DNA of 12,790 nucleotides from JAWKTM01 sp041399085 (GTDB taxonomy: Bacteria > Planctomycetota > Planctomycetia > Pirellulales > Pirellulaceae). How positions within the stretch are numbered: the first letter of the stretch is position 1; every line of letters begins with the position of its first letter. Location: contig JAWKTM010000110.1 in NCBI GenBank assembly GCA_041399085.1, positions 1 through 12,790 of the forward strand, in the 5' to 3' direction. Both the position numbers and the translations under genes were made by a program. The notes under the pieces are model-generated. The model ran no database searches, was not told the origin of the DNA, and worked only from the letters and a program-made list of their open reading frames with translations. Shown one piece after another: positions 6,364 to 12,790 of this stretch.

Positions 6364-7197
6364 ATGTATTACATCGATCCGCACATACACATGGTGTCGC
6401 GCACGACCGACGACTACGAGACGTTGGCCAAGATGGGTTGCGTTGCGATGAGCGAGCCGGCCTTCTGGGCTGGATTCGATCGTGGCAGCGTCGAGAGCTT
6501 CCGCGACTACTTTCGCCAGTTGACCGAGTTCGAGCCGAAGCGCGCCGCGCAGTACGGCATCCAACACTTTACGTGGCTGTGCATCAATGCCAAGGAAGCC
6601 GAGAACGTCGAGCTGTCGCGCGAAGTGATCGCGATGATCCCCGAGTTTCTCGATCGCCCGAACGTTCTGGGGATCGGCGAGATCGGGCTGAACAAAAATA
6701 CTCGCAACGAAGCCACGATCTTTTTGGAACACGTCGAGCTGGCCGTCAAATTCGAGCAGCAGATTCTGATTCACACGCCCCACCTGGAAGACAAGTATCA
6801 GGGCACGCGAATGATCCTCGATATGCTGTGCGATAACAGCAACATCGACCGCTCGCGCGTGCTGGTCGATCACGTCGAAGAGCATACAGTGCGGCACGTG
6901 TTGGACGAGGGCTTTTGGGCTGGCATGACGCTGTACCCCGTAACCAAATGCACTCCCCAACGCGCCGCGGACATCGTCGAGATGTGCGGTCCCGAGCGAT
7001 TGATGGTGAATTCGGCCGGCGACTGGGGACCATCGAAGCCTACCGCCGTGCCCGACTTCATTCTGGAGATGCGACGGCGCGGACACGCGGAGAGCTTGAT
7101 TCGCCGCATCGTCTACGACAACCCGCTGACGTTCTTCCGGCAAAGTCGCAGCTTCAATTATCAGCCACCGGTGTGGGACGAGCCGGCCGAAGTTTGA
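6364..7197 (+). CDS. TatD-family metal-dependent hydrolase, EboB-like
   Basis: A 277-residue TIM-barrel hydrolase of the TatD/amidohydrolase superfamily, cytoplasmic. Metal ligands typical of TatD enzymes are all present: HxH at 7-9 (DPHIHM), Glu106 in GIGEIGLN (103-110), His137 in LIHTPH (135-140), His170 in VDHVEEH (168-174) and Asp220 in NSAGDWG (216-222). The unusual opening MYYIDPHIHMVSRTTDDYE and the NSAGDWG motif differ from ordinary TatD DNases (which usually read PE-D near the end of the barrel) and match, from memory, the EboB-type hydrolases of ebo clusters found in cyanobacteria, Bacteroidetes and others, where the cluster aids export of a precursor metabolite. That link is inference. 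The ATG at 6364 is chosen over a GTG at 6307 because GGAG lies 9 nt upstream and the HxH motif normally sits at the extreme N-terminus. The 3' end overlaps the opposite-strand YfhO gene by 37 bp. Confidence 0.9.
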   Translation: MYYIDPHIHMVSRTTDDYETLAKMGCVAMSEPAFWAGFDRGSVESFRDYFRQLTEFEPKRAAQYGIQHFTWLCINAKEAENVELSREVIAMIPEFLDRPNVLGIGEIGLNKNTRNEATIFLEHVELAVKFEQQILIHTPHLEDKYQGTRMILDMLCDNSNIDRSRVLVDHVEEHTVRHVLDEGFWAGMTLYPVTKCTPQRAADIVEMCGPERLMVNSAGDWGPSKPTAVPDFILEMRRRGHAESLIRRIVYDNPLTFFRQSRSFNYQPPVWDEPAEV

Positions 7198-10073
7198 CGG
7201 CGACGCGTCGCAATCAATGCGCCCGTCAACATCAGCCAGCCCAGCATCGAAATCGTGCCGGTGACGGCCAACGAGCGCGGTCGAAATCGCATCTCGACGC
7301 GATGTTTTCCCGCGCTTAACCAAACGCCGCGCATCACGCGATTCGTGCGCCAGATCGGCGCCGCTTGGCCGTCGATCTCCGCTTGCCAACCGGGCCAGGG
7401 CAAATCGGAAAGGACCAACAGCCCCGGCCGATCTAGCTCGGCGTCGATCACCACGTGCGTTGGTTCATATCGCGATACTCGGCAAGTCTCACGGCTCTCA
7501 TTCGCACGGAGTTTATCGGGACTTGTCAGCGGAAGGCTGCTCGGCAGCGCTTCGTCCGCGACCCGTGTCTTCCACGGAGGAACGACTTCGTTCGGCAACT
7601 CGACTACGGCCGAGTTACGAAAGTCGCGAGGCCGACCCTCGGGAAACCATACTCGCTCGGTGATCGCGCGCAGCGACTGCCATCGCCGATCGCGAGGCGG
7701 TTCCAGCGTTTCGATTTGCCGCACGATCCAAGCGCGCGGCAACGAGTTGGGCAACGGTTCCAATGAGACCTCACTGCCGTCCTGATTCGCCACGCGCACG
7801 GCAGTTCCCCAAGCCGCCAACACGGCCGGATGAAGCTCGCGTACGGAACGGTCTTTGGAAACACCGTGGCGGCGAGCGACGCGAATTACCGCCGCGTAGT
7901 CCGCGTTCATCATCGTGCCGTAGCTTTCGATCGACGCCACGCCGTCCAACATCCCGAACTTGGGCATCCAAGTCGCTCGCTCCCAACGCAGTACGGTTGC
8001 GACTCGCGGAACCGGCGACGTGCTCTCATTCCCATGTTGCGGTTCCTTCCATTCATCGAGCGCGGAAATACGAACCGCTCTGGATTGCCGAATCGGCAGC
8101 GACGCGCTCGCCTCGTCGGTACGCGGAAGCAACGATTCGGCTTGCGACAACAGCGGCGACGGTTCGCGCCAGAGTTCAGTCGGCGCCGTGACGACCGTCC
8201 AGCCGTTGGCGACAAGCAAGTCGAGGGCGGTTACCAACAGTACTGCCACGCCGCCGATGCGCCGTCGACAAACGTCGCGGCCCCTGCAAGGCCACCAGGC
8301 ACAAGGCCACCTCGCGGGGAAACCTAATAAGCGTCGACCGAAGTCGCCGCGATACCACCACGCCGCAAGGGCACTTAACAACAGGCCGTGAAGCAATGCC
8401 GCGACGATATCCCGCCACGCCCCTGACTCGTCCAACGGACCGAAATACTCGTCAATCGGAGCCGAAGCGAACCAAGCGAGTAACTTGCCTCGAAAGGTAA
8501 CCACGCCGGCGATTGCCATGAGACTGCCCAAAGCGATTCCGAGCGAACGCCGAACGACCAGTCGCCGGACGGTCGCCAAACGGATCGATGCGTCCAGCCC
8601 ATAGGCCGCCAGCAGGCTAAGCCCCAGCGATGCGATCGTTAGCAACTTGGCGGGATAGCGGAAGTATGCGTATCCGGGAAGCAGCGTCACCGCCAACCAA
8701 TACAAACCGCCCACGGGCGAACCAAGCCACGGCTCGCTGGCGTCATGGCCGATGGCAAATCGCAGTTCGTCGACGAGCCAGCCGAGTCCATACCAACCAA
8801 GACTGCCCGCGACCGACAAGCCGATCATCCAAGTCAACCACTGTCGGCGAAGCGAACCGAGCGACGCCGCTCGTCGCCACCGCGCGGATGCACTTGCCAA
8901 TAACACCGTTAGCAGACCCAGATACAACGTTGGCGCCCAAAGTCGACCATCGGCTGGAATCGCCGCCATCCACCGTCGATTCTCGGGAAACAAACGCCCG
9001 CCGAGATTGGGCCACACGAATTCGACGAATCGCCAAGGCCCGACGCTGAAGTGGTAGATATGCTCGTGATGCGTTCCGCTGACCGGATCGCCCAGCAGTC
9101 CCAATCGAACTCGGTTCCAAAAACTATCTCTAGAATGCGAGGAGGAATCCGTTGCTCTTGGCGTGGACGGCGATGGTTCCGCGGTTCTGACGGCCAACGC
9201 TTCCGCCGTCACTTCCGAAAGACTTCGCGGCCACACATAGGCGGCCCGGTCGCTGGTTTGTGACCAACTTGCCGCCGGCACGATTTGCACCGCGGCCAAA
9301 GCTAAGCCTACGAATGCGGCGACGGCCAGTCGTGTCAGCGGCGAATCGAACGGAATTCGCCGTCGTCCGCTAACGAGCGGCTTGGGGTTCTCGATCGCCT
9401 TCCAACCGCGTCGCCTGCTTCGCCATTGCAACCACGCGTAGCCAATTGCCAACAGACCGATGTGGTAAGCCGACTGCGGATCGCCACCCAACGTCATCAG
9501 CGCCAAGATCGCTCCGAGCTTGCCGACCGCTCGCCACCGCCGCCGATAATCCGCCACCGAACACGGTCCGAGGATCACATCAACTTCGACCAGCGCCCAA
9601 GGCAACCATGCGGCGCCAACCAAGAATACCACGTTGCAGTACTGGAACATGACACTGCCGGAACAGGCGTAGGTGATTGCGGCGAGCGCCGCGGCCGTCC
9701 GGCTGAGTCGAAATCGTCGAGCAAGATGATGCGCCCCGGCCGCTGCCAACAGCACATGGGCCACCGTATACAACACCAGTTGTTTCGCGAAACTGAGCCC
9801 CGGCAAGGCAAAGATCAACTTGCCGGGATAGAACAAGCTGGCCGTCGCATTGGATACCAGCGGTTCGCCTCCGTTCTCCAGCGGATTCCACAACGGCAGA
9901 CGGCCCGCGTCCCATTGGTCGTCGCACCAGCGAAACAGCGGATAGTAATAATGGGCCGCGTCGCGGAAGGCAAACGCCTCGTCCCGCAGAATTCCACGCC
10001 AGAAGAATAACGACACGACCAAAAGCAGCAACGCGGCTGTTCCCAGCGGCTTCCAGATTTCGCGTTGCTTCAT
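7161..10073 (-). CDS. YfhO-family polytopic membrane protein, predicted GT-C-type glycosyltransferase
   Basis: A 970-residue membrane protein of the YfhO family, GT-C-like enzymes; the Bacillus/Listeria YfhO proteins attach sugars to lipoteichoic acid, but in planctomycetes the acceptor is unknown. Order: membrane segment at about 6-25; the conserved extracytoplasmic loop with FRDAAHYYYP (36-45), GRLPLWNP (57-64) and NGGEPL (67-72), where Asp38 is the likely catalytic acid; further hydrophobic segments to about 270, including TLGGDPQ (194-200); a soluble stretch; more segments around PGYAYFRYPAK (466-476), a family hallmark; then a large soluble part (about 625-880) and a C-terminal beta-rich PGW domain (884-935) before a last membrane segment (about 936-953) and basic tail. 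The ATG at 10073 is chosen over an upstream TTG at 10166 because it puts the first membrane helix at the N-terminus; no SD is visible. It converges on and overlaps the TatD gene by 37 bp. Confidence 0.93.
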   Translation of the reverse strand: MKQREIWKPLGTAALLLLVVSLFFWRGILRDEAFAFRDAAHYYYPLFRWCDDQWDAGRLPLWNPLENGGEPLVSNATASLFYPGKLIFALPGLSFAKQLVLYTVAHVLLAAAGAHHLARRFRLSRTAAALAAITYACSGSVMFQYCNVVFLVGAAWLPWALVEVDVILGPCSVADYRRRWRAVGKLGAILALMTLGGDPQSAYHIGLLAIGYAWLQWRSRRRGWKAIENPKPLVSGRRRIPFDSPLTRLAVAAFVGLALAAVQIVPAASWSQTSDRAAYVWPRSLSEVTAEALAVRTAEPSPSTPRATDSSSHSRDSFWNRVRLGLLGDPVSGTHHEHIYHFSVGPWRFVEFVWPNLGGRLFPENRRWMAAIPADGRLWAPTLYLGLLTVLLASASARWRRAASLGSLRRQWLTWMIGLSVAGSLGWYGLGWLVDELRFAIGHDASEPWLGSPVGGLYWLAVTLLPGYAYFRYPAKLLTIASLGLSLLAAYGLDASIRLATVRRLVVRRSLGIALGSLMAIAGVVTFRGKLLAWFASAPIDEYFGPLDESGAWRDIVAALLHGLLLSALAAWWYRGDFGRRLLGFPARWPCAWWPCRGRDVCRRRIGGVAVLLVTALDLLVANGWTVVTAPTELWREPSPLLSQAESLLPRTDEASASLPIRQSRAVRISALDEWKEPQHGNESTSPVPRVATVLRWERATWMPKFGMLDGVASIESYGTMMNADYAAVIRVARRHGVSKDRSVRELHPAVLAAWGTAVRVANQDGSEVSLEPLPNSLPRAWIVRQIETLEPPRDRRWQSLRAITERVWFPEGRPRDFRNSAVVELPNEVVPPWKTRVADEALPSSLPLTSPDKLRANESRETCRVSRYEPTHVVIDAELDRPGLLVLSDLPWPGWQAEIDGQAAPIWRTNRVMRGVWLSAGKHRVEMRFRPRSLAVTGTISMLGWLMLTGALIATRRRQTSAGSSHTGG
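8287..8311 (-). repeat. In-frame 15-bp imperfect tandem repeat inside the YfhO gene
   Basis: Two copies of the decamer CAAGGCCACC (8287-8296 and 8302-8311, plus-strand reading) lie 15 bp apart. In the protein this gives RWPCA-WWPCR (588-597), a duplicated five-residue unit carrying Trp, Pro and Cys. A third Cys follows at 602. The period is a multiple of three and leaves the frame intact. Confidence 0.6.
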
Positions 10074-10126
10074 ATTCGACGTGCTGAATCGGGACACAAG
10101 GCGGGCTGAGCGGCGGGTTGAGTTGG

Positions 10127-10151
10127 CGGCCCGTGCCGCCGTCACGGGCCG
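10127..10151. repeat. Strong inverted repeat in the YfhO leader
   Basis: A perfect 9-bp G+C-rich stem: CGGCCCGTG (10127-10135) and CACGGGCCG (10143-10151), with a 7-nt loop. It lies 54-78 bp upstream of the YfhO start on the minus strand, so it could fold in the mRNA leader or be an operator-like dyad. It is not followed by a T-run. Confidence 0.5.
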
Positions 10152-10314
10152 GCATTCGCTGCACAACGTTTTACCTTAGTTCAAACCGTCGAATCGCGAA
10201 GTCCCGCGAAAGGATCCTGATTCGCCTCGCTGGCTTCGTCCGCCCCGATCGCGGATGGATCGTGGCGCGTCGCTGCGAACGAGCAAGCAGGTTCGATTTC
10301 CCAAGGCGCGCGCC

Positions 10315-10320
10315 TACAAT
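10315..10320 (+). promoter_or_regulatory. Candidate -10 box for glgC
   Basis: TACAAT, one base from consensus, would start a transcript near 10327 and give a leader of about 57 nt. The hexamer 17 bp upstream (TTCGAT at 10292-10297) matches the -35 consensus poorly, so support is limited. Confidence 0.35.
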
Positions 10321-10371
10321 GTCCCCAACAGGCCGCGTGGAGTTGCTACATCGAAGACGATTCGGGCGAAC

Positions 10372-10375
10372 GGAG
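10372..10375 (+). promoter_or_regulatory. SD motif fixing the glgC start
   Basis: GGAG, 8 nt before the ATG at 10384. It excludes the longer in-frame opening at 10255, whose extra 43 codons do not resemble the enzyme family and overlap the candidate promoter. Confidence 0.65.
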
Positions 10376-10383
10376 TTGACATC

Positions 10384-11655
10384 ATGAACGACACCTTGGC
10401 TGTGGTATTGGCTGGCGGTAAAGGCTCGCGATTGGAACCACTCACTCGCGACCGCGCCAAGCCAGCGGTTCCTTTTGGCGGCAGTTATCGCATCATCGAC
10501 TTTTCCCTCTCGAACTGCCTAAACAGCGGCTTGCGGAAAATGTTGGTGCTCACGCAATACAAAGCGATGAGTCTGGACCGTCATATCAATCTTGGCTGGC
10601 GGCATTTCTTTTGCCGCGATTTGGGCGAGTTCATCGACATCGTTCCGCCCCAGCAGCGAATCGACGAACATTGGTATCAAGGTACGGCCGACGCGGTCTA
10701 CCAAAACATTTACGCCATTGAAAAGGAACGCCCCGAATACATTATCATCTTGGCCGGCGATCATATTTATAAGATGAATTATGCCTCGATGGTGGACTAC
10801 CACAAGCAAATCGGCGCGGACTTGACGGTCGGGGCTTTGCGCATTCCGAAAGAAGAGGCAACTCAATTCGGTGTGATGCAGATCGACGCCGACCAGCGCA
10901 TCCGCGGGTTCGTGGAAAAGATCCCCGACGCGCCCACCATTCCCGGCGACGATGAACATTGTCTCGGTTCCATGGGGATCTATGTTTTCACGGCTCGTTT
11001 TCTATTCGAGCAACTCTGTCGCGACGCGACCGATCCCCAAAGCAAGCACGATTTCGGACATAACATCATCCCGTCCATTATTAACAGTCATCGAGTCTTC
11101 GCGTTCCCATTCCGCGACGAAAATCACAAGAAGGACGCCTACTGGCGCGATGTCGGCACTTTGGACGCCTATTATGAAGCCAATATGGATTTGGTAGGGA
11201 TTGACCCCGAACTAAATCTTTATGACACAAGCTGGCCAATCCGCACTTACCAACCAATCCTGCCTCCTCCCAAATTCGTGTTCGGCAGCCTCGGAGAAAG
11301 CGATCGTGTCGGGCACGCGCTGGACAGCATCGTGTGTCCGGGCAGTATTCTATCCGGCGCGCGGGTCGAGCGATGTGTGGTGGGGCCCCAAGTGCGAGTG
11401 AACAGCTACGCTTGCGTGCAAGACACGATTTTGTTTGAAGGCGTCGACATTGGCCGACATGCTCAGATTCGTCGCGCCATCATCGACAAGGGCGTCACGA
11501 TTCCACCAGGCTTGAAGATCGGTTTCGACCTGGAACAAGATCAAGCCCGAGGTTTCACGATCAGCCCAAAAGGTGTTGTCGTCATCGCCAAATCCGATAA
11601 CGTCGAACAACGATTGCAGGGCGACCTTGCGACTCCCGATTACCCCAGGATGTAA
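10384..11655 (+). CDS. glgC: Glucose-1-phosphate adenylyltransferase (ADP-glucose pyrophosphorylase)
   Basis: A 423-residue cytoplasmic enzyme that makes ADP-glucose and pyrophosphate from glucose 1-phosphate and ATP, the committed and usually allosterically controlled step of bacterial glycogen synthesis. The N-terminal nucleotidyltransferase domain (about 1-280) carries the nucleotide loop LAGGKGSRLEPLTRDRAKPA (9-28), PFGGSYRIIDF (30-40), WYQGTADAV (98-106), AGDHIYKM (124-131) with the metal-binding Asp126, FVEKI (176-180; most homologues have EKP here), SMGIYVF (196-202) and YWRDVGT (253-259). The C-terminal left-handed beta-helix (about 295-423) has the usual hexapeptide-like repeats around SIVCPGSIL and CVVGPQVRVN. 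Length is typical. No glgA, glgB or glgP lies in the window, so glycogen genes are scattered in this genome. It is a single-gene unit, divergent from YfhO and convergent with the beta-propeller gene 63 bp downstream. Confidence 0.97.
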   Translation: MNDTLAVVLAGGKGSRLEPLTRDRAKPAVPFGGSYRIIDFSLSNCLNSGLRKMLVLTQYKAMSLDRHINLGWRHFFCRDLGEFIDIVPPQQRIDEHWYQGTADAVYQNIYAIEKERPEYIIILAGDHIYKMNYASMVDYHKQIGADLTVGALRIPKEEATQFGVMQIDADQRIRGFVEKIPDAPTIPGDDEHCLGSMGIYVFTARFLFEQLCRDATDPQSKHDFGHNIIPSIINSHRVFAFPFRDENHKKDAYWRDVGTLDAYYEANMDLVGIDPELNLYDTSWPIRTYQPILPPPKFVFGSLGESDRVGHALDSIVCPGSILSGARVERCVVGPQVRVNSYACVQDTILFEGVDIGRHAQIRRAIIDKGVTIPPGLKIGFDLEQDQARGFTISPKGVVVIAKSDNVEQRLQGDLATPDYPRM

Positions 11656-11718
11656 ACGCCAATGGCTCCAAGATATGGGAGAATTCGTTCGCCACTCGTC
11701 ATGCGCATGCCATTCTAT

Positions 11719-12790
11719 TTACAGACCGTTGCCAGATTCAACGGACAACTCGTAACAGGCGGCTTCCTCGGCGTTGCGCACCAAAAGATAAGGGCCATAC
11801 AGGCAGAGGTTGTTCCAGGTCTTGCCACTTAGAGCGTCCAATCGGCCCAGTTCCTTAAACTCGTTCGGCGAAGCCTTCACCAAAGCGACTTCGCCGGACT
11901 CGGCCTGTACCAAGAGCAAGCCGCTGACCCACAGAATTTGCCCGTGCCCATAGCGGCCGCGCGAGCTTTTCCATTGCCGATCGCCCGTCGCCAAATCCAC
12001 ACACTCCAAGATGCCGTCGCTCAAGCCGTAAGCGTATCCGTCGGCAACGACCGCATTGGTGAATTTGGTCTTCAGATTTCCCGACTCGTGCCACACTTCG
12101 TTCGCGGTGAGGGAATTCCCTTGCGGCGAAAGCTTCAGCAACGAGGAACCGCCACCATATCCTTTCGATAGCAACACTTCATCATCACCCACCGGCATCG
12201 CTTGGGAAGTATTGGCATTGGTGGAACTGCTGCCGGGCCATTCGAACGACCAAATTGGTGAGCCATTCTCAGGATCGTATCCGCCGGCCCAATCCTGGCT
12301 GACTAACAGAATCTGTCGTCGGCCCGCCAGGGTCGCCAACTGGGGCGATGCGTAAGAGGCCTGATATTTTCCCGCTTCCCATCGCGGTTCCCCCGACTGC
12401 TTGTCAAATGCCGCCAAGGACTTCCACGGTCCTTTGGTTGGTCCACCGTAGGGAACGACCACCAGATCATCCACAACCAGCGGCGAACCGGAGCGACCCC
12501 AAGCAATCGCTTGGCCATCATCCTCGGGCGTCAGTTGCAGACGATCAAGGAGGTTTTGTTGCCATATCAGCGAGCCATCGGCTCCTTGCAAACAGCGCAG
12601 CACGCCAGTCGGTCCCATGGCATAGACTTGGCCCCCGTCGATCGTCGGTGTGCTTCGTGGGCCAATGCCTCCCAATTTCGTTTCATGACGCCCAGCAATT
12701 GCATGGGACCACTGCAGCGTGCCGGTCTTCACTTCATAGCAGGTCACTAATTCCTCGTCGCCGCGTTGCTCCAACGTGACCGCAAAGCCG
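11719..12790 (-). CDS. PQQ-like beta-propeller repeat protein (5' end outside the window)
   Basis: The last 356 residues of a secreted or periplasmic beta-propeller protein related to BamB/PQQ-dehydrogenase propellers, a group very common in planctomycetes and of unknown role. The frame remains open to the right edge (the visible N-terminus reads GFAVTLEQRGDEE), so the apparent TTG start at 12774 is not real and the signal peptide is missing from view. Blade motifs with a turn and a terminal Trp recur: KTGTLQW, ADGSLIW, QSGEPRW, ENGSPIW and TGDRQW. The C-terminal block RGRYGHGQIL through GKTWNN to LLVRNAEEAACYEL closes the propeller. Residues that would bind PQQ or a catalytic metal are not evident, so it is probably not a dehydrogenase and may be a scaffold. 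It ends 63 bp from glgC in convergent orientation; no clear terminator is seen between them, only the palindrome CATGCGCATG (11700-11709). Confidence 0.92.
   Translation of the reverse strand, partial: GFAVTLEQRGDEELVTCYEVKTGTLQWSHAIAGRHETKLGGIGPRSTPTIDGGQVYAMGPTGVLRCLQGADGSLIWQQNLLDRLQLTPEDDGQAIAWGRSGSPLVVDDLVVVPYGGPTKGPWKSLAAFDKQSGEPRWEAGKYQASYASPQLATLAGRRQILLVSQDWAGGYDPENGSPIWSFEWPGSSSTNANTSQAMPVGDDEVLLSKGYGGGSSLLKLSPQGNSLTANEVWHESGNLKTKFTNAVVADGYAYGLSDGILECVDLATGDRQWKSSRGRYGHGQILWVSGLLLVQAESGEVALVKASPNEFKELGRLDALSGKTWNNLCLYGPYLLVRNAEEAACYELSVESGNGL

Larger units (their letters stand above)
10074..10383. other. Divergent intergenic region between YfhO and glgC
   Basis: A 310-bp gap with no supported gene. 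It holds a near-perfect 12-bp-period tandem pair GCGGGCTGAG / GCGGGTTGAG (10101-10110, 10113-10122), the 9-bp stem at 10127-10151, and a candidate glgC -10 (10315-10320). I found no convincing promoter for YfhO: TAAAAC-like sequence near 10170-10175 on the minus strand lacks a -35 at normal spacing. Confidence 0.55.

Noticed and set aside
6346..7389. 347-codon open frame antisense to the TatD hydrolase
   Set aside because: The sense strand carries a complete metal-ligand set and SD; the antisense frame has no motif and reflects codon bias.
11661..11714. AATGGC/GCCATT inverted repeat between glgC and the beta-propeller gene as a terminator
   Set aside because: Six-bp stem with a 42-nt loop is too weak to support.
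1..12790. Mobile element, defence island, CRISPR or secondary-metabolite cluster
   Set aside because: No transposase, integrase, Cas, nuclease/methylase or synthase gene and no repeat-spacer array was found; all genes are housekeeping or envelope types.

Overview
The window is ordinary-looking chromosomal DNA of a planctomycete, most likely of the Pirellulales type. The evidence is the gene content: a Tat-exported DUF1501 protein, a secreted BD-FAE-like esterase, a large YfhO-type membrane protein, a PQQ-like beta-propeller protein, and a tRNA-Ile/tRNA-Ala pair that is not inside an rRNA operon. The G+C content is moderately high, SD motifs are present only at some genes, and long spurious antisense ORFs are common. 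This placement is inferred from gene families; no taxonomic marker was searched.

Layout from left to right. On the minus strand, at bases 74-3445, lie (in transcription order) ribBA (riboflavin synthesis), a small acidic coiled-coil lipoprotein and the DUF1501 gene. Diverging from ribBA across a 56-bp gap is a plus-strand pair (3502-5345): a secreted alpha/beta hydrolase and an uncharacterised 284-residue protein whose TTG start overlaps the hydrolase stop codon by 4 bp. Next, on the minus strand, tRNA-Ile(GAT) and tRNA-Ala(TGC) (5764-5459) follow a near-consensus sigma70-type promoter. A second plus-strand pair (6077-7197) encodes a 90-residue protein of unknown function and a TatD-family metal-dependent hydrolase that resembles the EboB type. 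The 3' end of that hydrolase overlaps by 37 bp the 3' end of a 970-residue YfhO-family membrane protein on the minus strand (7161-10073). Diverging from it across 310 bp is glgC, ADP-glucose pyrophosphorylase (10384-11655). A convergent, 5'-truncated PQQ-like beta-propeller gene runs off the right edge.

How the genes fit together. Most are independent housekeeping or envelope genes rather than one pathway: flavin supply (ribBA), glycogen synthesis (glgC), envelope or secreted proteins (DUF1501, lipoprotein, esterase, YfhO, beta-propeller) and translation (tRNAs). Only two pairs look like true operons: hydrolase + 284-aa protein, and 90-aa protein + TatD hydrolase. I found no CRISPR array, transposase, integrase, toxin-antitoxin pair or defence cluster. 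The points most worth a second look are the unlinked Ile-Ala tRNA operon with its strong promoter, the EboB-like TatD gene without the rest of an ebo cluster, the TTG-coupled unknown protein, and the divergent promoter region between ribBA and the esterase.
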